Program-made: the position numbers and the translations under genes
Shown here: positions 8,046-14,701 of the stretch, one piece after another
Layout of the letters: every line of letters starts with the position of its first letter
Position numbering within the stretch: the stretch's first letter is position 1
Notes under the pieces: generated by a model
Seen by the model: only the letters and a program-made list of their open reading frames with translations
What the model was told of the DNA's origin: nothing
Databases searched by the model: none
Source of the DNA: Dehalococcoidales bacterium
GTDB lineage: Bacteria; Chloroflexota; Dehalococcoidia; Dehalococcoidales; Fen-1064
Direction: 5' to 3'
Length of the DNA stretch: 16,183 bases
Assembly (NCBI GenBank): GCA_028713395.1
Contig: JAQTOJ010000012.1
Location: 1 to 16,183 of the forward strand

Positions 8046-8085
8046 AAAATTATTCTTTGGCAGCGGTATCAGGCATAATAATTTT
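8046..8085. repeat. AT-only 9-bp inverted repeat between the importer and the hydrolase gene
   Basis: AAAATTATT (8046-8054) is mirrored perfectly by AATAATTTT (8077-8085) across a 22-base spacer, and one more T follows. It could be a weak terminator for the importer operon or an operator for the next gene, because its right arm touches the -35 box at 8085. An all-AT stem is thermodynamically weak, so either role is uncertain. Confidence 0.35.
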
Positions 8086-8113
8086 TGCTTGCGGCGCACA
8101 CCTGTGATACACT
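8085..8113 (+). promoter_or_regulatory. Promoter giving a probably leaderless transcript of the hydrolase gene
   Basis: TTGCTT (8085-8090), 17 bases, then TACACT (8108-8113) with an extended -10 TG at 8105-8106. Transcription should start near 8120, one base before the ATG at 8121. No Shine-Dalgarno-like purine run lies before this ATG, which fits leaderless translation. Confidence 0.6.
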
Positions 8114-8120
8114 TAAATAG

Positions 8121-8756
8121 ATGGAAATAACCTGGCTCGGACATTCTTGTTTCAGATTGAAAAGCAAACAGGTGACGGTGGTTACCGACCCCTGTTCTCC
8201 AGATACCGGCTATGCTCTTGGTAAAGTATCGGCGCAGATCGTGACGGTTAGTCATGCCCATCCCGGGCACTCTTATGTTGAAGGCGTCAGTGATAATCCG
8301 AAAGTCATTAAAGGTCCTGGCGAATACGAAATCAGCGATATTATTACCCTTGGCTTGACAACTTTTCACGATAACGAACACGGCGCCGTACGCGGCAAGA
8401 ATACCGTTTACCTGATGGATATCGACGACGTGATGATCTGCCACCTGGGAGACCTGGGGCATACCCTGACTGCGGAACAGGTGGCGAAACTGGAAACCGT
8501 GGATGTGCTGCTGGTGCCGGTGGGCGGCGGTTCGACCATCGATGCTACCCAGGCCGCGGAAACAGTACGGCGGCTGGAACCGAAAATCGTCATCCCCATG
8601 CACTTCAAGACCGAAGCCTTGAAACGCGATCTCGCCACCGAGGAAAGGTTCCTCAAAGAGATGGGTGTGAAAGACATTGTACCCCTGACGAAGCTGAACA
8701 TCACCAAAGCCAATTTACCGCAGAGCTTACAGGTCACACTGTTAAGTTATAAATAA
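8121..8756 (+). CDS. Metallo-beta-lactamase-fold hydrolase (COG2220-like), with altered metal motif
   Basis: A 211-residue cytosolic protein of the short Zn-dependent hydrolase branch related to UPF0173 and the Lactamase_B_3 family. The N-terminus MEITWLGHSCFRLK is typical of that branch. The metal motif is HAHPGH (45-50), where most members have HxHxDH, so the usual Asp is Gly49. Later segments fit the fold: PGEYEI, CHLGDLGH (probable metal Asp and His), VDVLLVPVGGG, and IPMHFKT with the terminal His ligand. Cofactor binding at the second metal site may therefore be changed. The start is fixed by the promoter directly in front of it, and no ribosome site is visible. It is separated from the importer operon by 105 bases. 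Substrate unknown; the fold is certain, and full catalytic activity is less so. Confidence 0.85.
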   Translation: MEITWLGHSCFRLKSKQVTVVTDPCSPDTGYALGKVSAQIVTVSHAHPGHSYVEGVSDNPKVIKGPGEYEISDIITLGLTTFHDNEHGAVRGKNTVYLMDIDDVMICHLGDLGHTLTAEQVAKLETVDVLLVPVGGGSTIDATQAAETVRRLEPKIVIPMHFKTEALKRDLATEERFLKEMGVKDIVPLTKLNITKANLPQSLQVTLLSYK

Positions 8757-8831
8757 CCTTCACCCGATATCAACCCGTTGCTTTTCTATAACTTCCAATT
8801 AGTTGGTCTCTACCTGTTGATTTACATTAGC

Positions 8832-8860
8832 TTGTAATGCTCATCTTGTTATGACATAAT
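8832..8860 (+). promoter_or_regulatory. Promoter of the RimJ/RimL-like acetyltransferase gene
   Basis: TTGTAA (8832-8837), 17 bases, CATAAT (8855-8860) with extended -10 TG at 8852-8853. The predicted start is near 8867, giving a leader of about 30 bases that carries GGAGAG at 8885-8890 before the ATG at 8897. The -10 matches consensus at five of six positions. Confidence 0.65.
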
Positions 8861-8896
8861 ATCCACACATTTTCAACTATTTACGGAGAGACAAAA

Positions 8897-9481
8897 ATGC
8901 AACCTATATCGTACGAGAAATATTATTGGCAAAACGAATTGGTGAGATTGCGAGCAATATCGTTGGAAGATTGGGAAGCTGACTTCCCGAATTACTTCGA
9001 TAGCCCGGCTCGTTTCTGGTTGGAAGAAGAAACAGAATTACCTCCGGTAATCGCGAATGTACAAGAAGCATATAAGAAGTTCGCCAATTTTAACCCCGTA
9101 TCCGGGAGATTGATGTTTACTGTGGAAACGCTGGACGGAACGGCGGTTGGAGGGCTCAATTTAAATAGTATAAATGAACGAAACGGCACTTTCAGTATCG
9201 GTATCCAGATCGGAGTAGGAAATCGCGGCAAAGGATATGGTGTCGCTGCAATGCGCATCCTCCTGAGGTATGCTTTTTTGGAAAGACGGCTGAACAAATT
9301 TAACAGCGGGTGCATTGAGGGGAATCTTCCCTCGGCTGCCATGCACAAGAAAGTTGGCTGTATTCAAGAAGGGACCAGGCGACAAATGTATTTCTCTTCA
9401 GGGCGATTTTTTGACTGGGTACTTTTTGGCATGACTAAAGATGAGTTCGTAGAGAATGAACTTACAATATTCAAACAGTAA
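8897..9481 (+). CDS. GNAT family N-acetyltransferase, RimJ/RimL-like
   Basis: Probable acetyl-CoA-dependent acetyltransferase of 194 residues, close to the usual length for the RimJ/RimL-like branch, which modifies protein N-termini or small molecules. The N-terminal strand ELVRLRAISLEDWE (14-27) is the typical opening. The central sheet is LMFTVETLDGTAVGGLNL (72-89). The acetyl-CoA pyrophosphate loop is NRGKGYGVAAMR (109-120), a good match to the Q/R-x-x-G-x-G/A motif. Residues EGNLPSAAMHKKVGCIQEGT (141-160) match the conserved N-x-x-S-x-x-x-x-x-K-x-G-F-x-x-E-G pattern. GGAGAG at 8885-8890 supports the start. A methyltransferase gene follows 50 bases later in the same direction. The acceptor substrate cannot be told. 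Base composition is more AT-rich than in the flanking large genes. Confidence 0.88.
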   Translation: MQPISYEKYYWQNELVRLRAISLEDWEADFPNYFDSPARFWLEEETELPPVIANVQEAYKKFANFNPVSGRLMFTVETLDGTAVGGLNLNSINERNGTFSIGIQIGVGNRGKGYGVAAMRILLRYAFLERRLNKFNSGCIEGNLPSAAMHKKVGCIQEGTRRQMYFSSGRFFDWVLFGMTKDEFVENELTIFKQ

Positions 9482-9531
9482 AACCTGAAACCAGAGTCAA
9501 ACCGCACTAGGAAAGTATATTTGATACCAAT

Positions 9532-10173
9532 ATGAAATACGCCGCCAACCCAAGTAAATATGCGCGAGAGTTTATTTCCTACCAAAATGTTTACCACTTG
9601 AATCCGGTACTAAGTTTGACTTGTGGGAATGCGGAAGACGAATTATACCTGGCACAAAGCGGTCTGAATGTAAGCGCCATTGATAATGACTTAATAAAGA
9701 TAGAAAAGGTCAAATCAACCGTTGCATCTACCAAGCTATGTAGATTACAGGTTTTCCACGCGGACATCTTACAACCATTACCCTTCGAGTCCCACAGTTT
9801 TAAATCCCTGTATTGGAAATTTGGGCTGCATTTTTTCTCCAGGAAGGAGATACAACAAGTTATCATTCCTGAACTAGCCAGATTACTCAGGCCTAACAGT
9901 TTAGCCAGTGTGGTCTATAGATATGTGGATTTAACCCAGGTAGACAAAAATAGATTTGATATTACAATCAATCCTGGACAGCAGGTGATTTTCGAAGAAA
10001 AAACCACCCGTAAAACCATTGTCTGCTATATCTGGGACGAGTTGACCGTAAAAAACTGGTTTTCTGCACAATTCGATATCATTGAGGCCAAAACTCAAAT
10101 GGAAGAGCTCTATAATAAAGTTTCTAATGTCAATAAATCTACTATCGTTTCTTTACTTCTAAGTTTGAAATAA
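9532..10173 (+). CDS. Class I SAM-dependent methyltransferase-like protein
   Basis: A 213-residue protein with a Rossmann-like methyltransferase layout. Motif I is LSLTCGNAEDELYLAQSG (27-44), a degenerate form of the usual D-x-G-x-G-x-G loop. The acidic residue ending the second strand is in SAIDNDL (48-54). HADILQPLPFESHSFKSLY (76-94) corresponds to the motif around strand 4, and IPELARLLRPNSLASV (112-127) to the following helix and strand. The overall order resembles TehB/UbiE-type enzymes acting on small molecules. The ATG lacks a good ribosome site (AGGAAAG ends 16 bases upstream), and no better start is visible. The gene lies 50 bases after the acetyltransferase gene and is probably cotranscribed with it. 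Substrate unknown. With a single glycine in the SAM loop, activity is likely but not certain. Confidence 0.78.
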   Translation: MKYAANPSKYAREFISYQNVYHLNPVLSLTCGNAEDELYLAQSGLNVSAIDNDLIKIEKVKSTVASTKLCRLQVFHADILQPLPFESHSFKSLYWKFGLHFFSRKEIQQVIIPELARLLRPNSLASVVYRYVDLTQVDKNRFDITINPGQQVIFEEKTTRKTIVCYIWDELTVKNWFSAQFDIIEAKTQMEELYNKVSNVNKSTIVSLLLSLK

Positions 10174-10205
10174 TCGGAAGGACTTAATATTTCAGTTTTG
10201 CTAAC

Positions 10206-10922
10206 TTAAATCGGGAGCCTCGTAATCAAATATCCTCCGGCAATCAAGCTCAGAATATTGGCCAGAATTACATAGAGAGCGGTAACTAAACGATGACGCT
10301 CGTTGACAAATATCAAAAATGTTATCATCTCTAGGATAAATACAATAAATTCTCCAAATATTAAAAGAATTGTTGCACCATAGCCTATCGGTGTATTGGT
10401 TGAATCAAGCCATATATTTAAAAATCCCTGAGTGATCAAATTTACGAACAGAAATACCAGCCATGACCTTTTTGTCCTGTAACGGAACAAGAAAAAGAGG
10501 AAGCCCTCGATTAATAGCGTCAGTATTATTCTGACAGATACTAGGGTAATCGACCTTGAAATAGACTCCCCGTTAGTTAATGTTTGTCTTTTCAAATCCA
10601 GCTTATAGATGCTATTGTAGTTTCTTAACCGGGTGTCTGGCGTGACATAAAAAGTTTTACCTCCGGTGGTTACCTGGAAGGTATTACCGGCAGGCTTAAA
10701 GGGGTTGGTATAAAATACATAGTAGCTTTCGAAAGCTTTGTCAATTCTGGTGCCCTCGATATTTTCCGGTCCGAGGCTAATTTCAAGATCATCGGGCGCG
10801 TTTGGCACGATTATCACTGCGGCCGGTGGTTCGGCAGAATTTGCGTAGCAAAAAAGAGGGCTGAGACTTAACGATAACAAAACAATTAGTGTGAGAAGTA
10901 ATGTTGGTTTAAGTCTATTCAT
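10206..10922 (-). CDS. Membrane protein of unknown function: signal peptide, external domain, four helices
   Basis: I do not recognise a named family. The 238-residue protein has a clear signal peptide (1 to about 29, cleavage plausible after CYA or NSA). A predicted external domain of about 95 residues (30-125) starts EPPAAVIIVPNAPDDLEISL and contains mostly beta-type sequence, including TGGKTFYVTPDTRLR. Four hydrophobic helices follow (about 128-146, 153-171, 181-205, 212-234), with basic loops RYRTKR and NERHR placed for a cytoplasmic side, consistent with an outside external domain. AAGGA at 10932-10936 precedes the ATG by nine bases. It converges with the methyltransferase gene, 32 bases apart, and is followed by no gene on its strand within that patch. 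A sensor or enzyme-assembly partner is possible, but nothing in the sequence decides it. Confidence 0.8.
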   Translation of the reverse strand: MNRLKPTLLLTLIVLLSLSLSPLFCYANSAEPPAAVIIVPNAPDDLEISLGPENIEGTRIDKAFESYYVFYTNPFKPAGNTFQVTTGGKTFYVTPDTRLRNYNSIYKLDLKRQTLTNGESISRSITLVSVRIILTLLIEGFLFFLFRYRTKRSWLVFLFVNLITQGFLNIWLDSTNTPIGYGATILLIFGEFIVFILEMITFLIFVNERHRLVTALYVILANILSLIAGGYLITRLPI

Positions 10923-11025
10923 AACGATTTGTCCTTGTTTAATATCTCATCCTGACTACTACCTATGTCTAACAGGTTAAGAACACATCTAGATAACTAG
11001 TTTTTAAGAACTATGGGGTTTCTGT

Positions 11026-11424
11026 TTATTGGTGAGTGATCATCATAGAATGGATTCCTTGAGCATCAACGAAACCACATTTCTTGTAGAAATCAACCGT
11101 ATCTTTTTCAGTTAGTAACACGATTCGTTCATAACCCTCATGCGCAGATACAATTATCCCGATCAGTGTCTTTCCGATTCCCTGTTTTTGGTATCCGGGG
11201 TTAACCAGCAGATAAGGGACGAAGGCTGTCACTGAGCCATCGGCAATCGTGTTGACTAGTCCAACTAGTTTTTCCCCGTCCCAGGCCGTGATAACTTGCT
11301 CCGAGCGGCTGAAAGCTCGTCGAAGTTTGTCTGGTTGGTATCCTAGAGGCCAGTTTACCGAAAGGAAAAGATCCCCTAGGCTATTGGAGTCTATTTCTTT
11401 ACTTGCGCGATACATAATAGCCAT
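11026..11424 (-). CDS. GNAT family N-acetyltransferase (small, single domain)
   Basis: A 132-residue acetyl-CoA-dependent acetyltransferase of compact single-domain type. The N-terminal strand MYRASKEIDSNSL is followed by a helix-rich part (LGYQPDKLRRAFSRSE). The sheet ITAWDGEKLVGLVNTIADG (45-63) comes next, then motif A VNPGYQKQGIGKTLIGII (74-91) with the pyrophosphate-binding Q-x-x-G-I-G. The end DFYKKCGFVDAQGIHSMMI (111-129) holds the typical Y-x-K-x-G-F element. The chosen ATG has AGG six bases upstream; a second in-frame ATG three codons in is also possible. It has its own promoter at 11465-11492, separating it from the larger gene upstream on the same strand. The acceptor is unknown. 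Such proteins often modify small amines or antibiotics, but no specific resistance signature is visible. Confidence 0.88.
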   Translation of the reverse strand: MAIMYRASKEIDSNSLGDLFLSVNWPLGYQPDKLRRAFSRSEQVITAWDGEKLVGLVNTIADGSVTAFVPYLLVNPGYQKQGIGKTLIGIIVSAHEGYERIVLLTEKDTVDFYKKCGFVDAQGIHSMMITHQ

Positions 11425-11464
11425 AATCTACCTAACAAACACTCATGCATAATCGAGGTTTTTT

Positions 11465-11492
11465 ATTTTATCAGATATTCAAACGGTATCAA
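11465..11492 (-). promoter_or_regulatory. Promoter of the small GNAT acetyltransferase gene
   Basis: On the minus strand TTGATA (11487-11492), 16 bases, TAAAAT (11465-11470), with an extended -10 TG directly before a single A spacer. Both hexamers match consensus at five of six positions. The predicted start is near 11458, giving a leader of about 34 bases. Confidence 0.7.
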
Positions 11493-11495
11493 CCA

Positions 11496-11534
11496 ATCCT
11501 GCGCACCGCAGGATGAACATCCCGATATTCATCC
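11496..11534. repeat. Two overlapping hairpins after the surface-protein gene
   Basis: ATCCTGCG (11496-11503) pairs perfectly with CGCAGGAT (11507-11514) across a three-base loop. GGATGAA (11511-11517) pairs perfectly with TTCATCC (11528-11534) across ten bases. The two stems share GGAT at 11511-11514, so only one can form fully at a time. They begin three bases after the stop codon of the surface-protein gene. No T-run follows on either strand, so a simple intrinsic terminator is unlikely. They may protect the mRNA 3' end or belong to a dispersed palindromic repeat family. Confidence 0.6.
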
Positions 11535-11537
11535 TCT

Positions 11538-14500
11538 CTAGCGTCTCATTTTTACCACCAGTAATATCAGGGTCAAAATCAGCAGCACGATTACACCCAA
11601 CATGCCCAGGAATGTAAAGATCGCCCACTGCGGGATGCTGAACTGGAAGATATTGGTGGGGGAATAGGTGGGTGTGGGGTTTTCCGGTGCGATGATGTTG
11701 ATCTGCTGGGTGGGCTGCACCGCCGGTTCCTGTGTAGGCATCTCGATGACGATGGGGATGTTGGCGGTCTCCGGTGTTGTAGGTTGTACCGGAGCATCGG
11801 ACGTGATAAAGGCGTTGACTTCGCTCCAGGCGCTGTAATTGGTCTCAGTACGGGCTCTGACTTTCCAGAAATATGCGGAATTATATTCGAGTTCCTTATC
11901 GCACTGCCAGGCATTTGTGAGTAGAGCCTTTTCTCCGGTGAAATCGTGAATAAGCTCCATAAAAGTAGCGTCTTTGGCAACCACCAGCTCGTAACGGTCG
12001 GCGCCTTTGACCGTGAGCCACTGGAAAATTGGTTTCAAACCGGTTGTCGCGCCATTGGCCGGTTGGTTCAGGTTGGGACCAATGCCTTTACCCCCGAGAA
12101 TGGTGGTGAAGGTTTGGGATGTCGACCATGGGCTTAAGAAGGGCTTGTCAGCGCGTACACGCCAATAATAAGTGGTGCCGGGTTCCAGTCCGCTGACTTG
12201 TGTGGTGATAGTGCTGCAAGTGCCCTGGTTGGCCGAAGGCACGTTCCCGAAATTCGCTTGCTTGCTGACCTGCCACTGGTATTCCGTCGCCCCATTTGCT
12301 GTAAACCATTCGAGCGTCACATCGATATCAACCCCGTTGGTATTTGGTAATGGCGAAGTAAGGTAAACCGGATTCGTCAGATTATCCGTAATGGATAGTA
12401 CAGCGTTGTTTTTCGTATCGATAGCCCAAAAACGCGAACCACCCGCGCACAACCCGTAAAGTGTTACCGCTTCATCCAGTCCGTTATTCACCGTTTCAAA
12501 AGAAGGATCGCTGGCGGAAAGTGAACGTAGCAAACCGCCTTTATGGTCGGTCGCATTCACCGGCTGAGAATTGAGGGCGTAGAAGGCGCCTCCAGGCGCG
12601 TGCCACAAACGGGTGACCGAGGCATTATCCGGTAAACCTGCATATATGCTTTGCCACTGGTTACTCTGCCGGAGGACGAAGCGGTATATGCGTTCTTTAC
12701 TGGTCGTCGTTACCTTGGTATCTACCGCCGCGTAAATAGTTTTGTTTTCCGCGAATTTGCTATCAAAAGCCACACTAACTTTCCCGATGCCGGCCGAGAT
12801 CGGTAGTTGCTGCCCGATCTGTTCAAAAGACAATCCGCCGTTATTAGACCAGAATACCTGACCGTAAACATTACCCGCCAGAATGATTTTATCCTGCAAA
12901 AAGTTCGGTGAAATAGATAACTCACAAATCGTTTTCGTACCCGCATAGGTGGCGTCGAGGTAGGTGCTGCCGGCGTCGTTGCTCCGGTAAATCACCCCTT
13001 TTCCCGTTACAAAACCCGCGATGAAAAAAGTGGTCGCGTCTAAAACCGCCATACTATTGACTTCGCACGGGGCGCTACGTTCGGTGAAAACTTGCCCGGT
13101 ATCGTTAGATATCCACACCGTGGCGCCGGTAGCGCTGGCGCCACTTAGAAAAATCGTTTGGTTGCCGTTACCCGGGGCGCAATTGATGGATTGCAACGAA
13201 CGCACACCTGGTAAAGTGCTGCTAAAAATCCGCTGCCATTGCTCGATTCCGTCCCCGCGCCGCCAGAGACTATGGGTTAACGCGGTAGTATCTGGCGAGA
13301 GCATGTACACCGCAGGTGAAAAGGAGCCGGACTGATTGACGGCCAGATTCACGATATTATTTATTCGGGTATCGATGAGTGAAACTTGGTTCCAGGTCAG
13401 GCCGTTATCCGTGGAAACGGAAAAAGCGCTATCCGTACCGGTTGTCACCGCGCAGGCGAGAGTGGCGCTCCAGAGCACACACGTATTCGCTTGTCCGGTG
13501 GGGGGTTTCCGGGACGCGAACCAGGTATTGCCACCGTCTATACTGGCGTATGTTTTGGTACTGGCAGCGCAACCAGCCAGCAATCCGGCATTCGCCACGT
13601 TCCCGTTGACCGATATGCTGTTTATGTCTACCTGAGTCAGTGCGTCCGGCGTGCCGGCGTTGAGGTCGGTCAGGGAAAATAAAGATGGTGAAGTAGACTG
13701 ATCAATGCGGAAAACGTCGCCCGCGCTGCTGCCGGTGCTGATCCCGATATAGAATGTCCGGGTGCTAGCGAAATCGCCTGGGAAACTCATGGACGCAGTT
13801 GAAGCGATCATTCCGGGAATAGTCGCGTCACCGATCATCGATCCCCAGAGACCGTCTTCGGTTTTGGCGCTGATTACGATAGAAGTTTCGTTGCTGTTGA
13901 CGGCATATATTGTTTTATCCTTCGCATAATCGGGTGAAAACGCCACGCGGCAGGCATCTATATTTCCCGCCGATAAATCTACCCAGCTTTGTGAAGAGAG
14001 GCTTTCATCAAGTAAATAGATGCCACCATATTGGGAGGCATCGGTATCCCTTGTGCTAACTACTACCAGATTTCCATTGACGGAACGTAACACATCAATT
14101 GACGTAATTTGTATATTGCCTGCGCCGGCGCCGCCCGGATTCGCCGGCAGTGCCTTGAAAATGTCGACGCCGTCGGTCGACTTATAAACTTTGGTAGAGG
14201 TCGCGTAATAAACGCTATTCGGGTCTTGTGGACAAACAGCGATATCGATGATGATATCTTTGACCCGCCCTATTGATTCCCAGGAGATGCCGTTGTCTCT
14301 GGATCTAAAGAGGGTATCGGTTGTGCCCTCAGGAGTGGCATAACAATAAAGCGCGCCATCCCCTGCCAGCGTCAGGCATTGCAGGTCGGAGCCGGCGGCC
14401 AACGCCCATTTCCCCATCTGCCCGTCCAGCGGGATTCTTTCGTTCGACCATTTGGCAGCCTCGGCATCGACCGCTTTCGTTTGTAGTAATAGCATCGGAA

Positions 14501-14555
14501 AAACAAACGTAAATAAAACGAAGAGCGGGATGAATTTGATACGATGGACACTCAT
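11538..14555 (-). CDS. Large surface protein: Asp-box beta-propeller, two Fn3-like domains, C-terminal membrane anchor
   Basis: A 1005-residue exported protein from the chosen start MSVHRIKFIPLF. Residues 1 to about 31 are a signal peptide. The region to about 725 is beta-propeller-like with Asp-box repeats: SRDNGISW (85), SIDGGNTW (338), STDNGLTW (381), SNDTGQVF (483), SNDAGSTY (525) and SNNGGLSF (570), plus a weaker one near 126. A second recurring unit reads SPDYAKDKTIYA, SPNFLQDKIILA and DSKFAENKTIYA. Two Fn3-like domains follow (about 729-817 and 827-918), each with a Y-x-W/F-x-V-R-A core. A Pro/Thr/Gln linker (919-972) leads to a membrane helix (977-1001) ending KMRR. This makes it a cell-surface protein held by its C-terminus, perhaps S-layer associated or adhesive. 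Asp-box repeats also occur in glycosidases, but I see no catalytic set. A TTG at 14594 is the -35 box and is rejected as start. Confidence 0.85.
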   Translation of the reverse strand: MSVHRIKFIPLFVLFTFVFPMLLLQTKAVDAEAAKWSNERIPLDGQMGKWALAAGSDLQCLTLAGDGALYCYATPEGTTDTLFRSRDNGISWESIGRVKDIIIDIAVCPQDPNSVYYATSTKVYKSTDGVDIFKALPANPGGAGAGNIQITSIDVLRSVNGNLVVVSTRDTDASQYGGIYLLDESLSSQSWVDLSAGNIDACRVAFSPDYAKDKTIYAVNSNETSIVISAKTEDGLWGSMIGDATIPGMIASTASMSFPGDFASTRTFYIGISTGSSAGDVFRIDQSTSPSLFSLTDLNAGTPDALTQVDINSISVNGNVANAGLLAGCAASTKTYASIDGGNTWFASRKPPTGQANTCVLWSATLACAVTTGTDSAFSVSTDNGLTWNQVSLIDTRINNIVNLAVNQSGSFSPAVYMLSPDTTALTHSLWRRGDGIEQWQRIFSSTLPGVRSLQSINCAPGNGNQTIFLSGASATGATVWISNDTGQVFTERSAPCEVNSMAVLDATTFFIAGFVTGKGVIYRSNDAGSTYLDATYAGTKTICELSISPNFLQDKIILAGNVYGQVFWSNNGGLSFEQIGQQLPISAGIGKVSVAFDSKFAENKTIYAAVDTKVTTTSKERIYRFVLRQSNQWQSIYAGLPDNASVTRLWHAPGGAFYALNSQPVNATDHKGGLLRSLSASDPSFETVNNGLDEAVTLYGLCAGGSRFWAIDTKNNAVLSITDNLTNPVYLTSPLPNTNGVDIDVTLEWFTANGATEYQWQVSKQANFGNVPSANQGTCSTITTQVSGLEPGTTYYWRVRADKPFLSPWSTSQTFTTILGGKGIGPNLNQPANGATTGLKPIFQWLTVKGADRYELVVAKDATFMELIHDFTGEKALLTNAWQCDKELEYNSAYFWKVRARTETNYSAWSEVNAFITSDAPVQPTTPETANIPIVIEMPTQEPAVQPTQQINIIAPENPTPTYSPTNIFQFSIPQWAIFTFLGMLGVIVLLILTLILLVVKMRR

Positions 14556-14565
14556 AATGAACGAT

Positions 14566-14594
14566 ATTGTAATATCGGCGATGATTATTGTCAA
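14566..14594 (-). promoter_or_regulatory. Strong, nearly leaderless promoter of the surface-protein gene
   Basis: On the minus strand a perfect TTGACA (14589-14594), exactly 17 bases, then TACAAT (14566-14571), five of six to consensus. Transcription should start near 14558-14559, only three or four bases before the ATG at 14555. No ribosome site fits in that space. This is the best promoter match in the window and decides the gene start. Confidence 0.8.
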
Positions 14595-14639
14595 GTAATT
14601 AGGTTCTTTTTACTTGAATAGCAGGAAATGTTGATTTCG

Positions 14640-14658
14640 GTTACAATATGCTTGTATC
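14640..14658. promoter_or_regulatory. Operator-like inverted repeat upstream of the aldo/keto reductase gene
   Basis: GTTACAA (14640-14646) and TTGTATC (14652-14658) form an inverted repeat matching at six of seven positions around TATGC. It lies 43 bases before the ATG, in the divergent region shared with the surface-protein promoter. The left arm could also serve as a -10 (TACAAT, 14642-14647), though I see no good -35 at normal spacing. A regulator site is possible. Confidence 0.35.
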
Positions 14659-14701
14659 GCAGAACCTGGGTTATGACGATTGACGCTTTTTAAGGAGTAA
14701 A

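Noticed and set aside
8017..8060. CCAAAG / CTTTGG inverted pair after the second permease
   Set aside because: Only six bases with a 32-base loop and no T-run; it is expected by chance and weaker than the 9-bp repeat beside it.
10923..11025. Search for a promoter of the membrane-protein gene
   Set aside because: Several AT-rich hexamers occur, but no -35/-10 pair at acceptable spacing could be supported.
14556..14594. Extended N-terminus of the surface protein from a TTG start
   Set aside because: The TTG is part of a perfect -35 box, and the added residues precede a good signal peptide that begins at the ATG at 14555.
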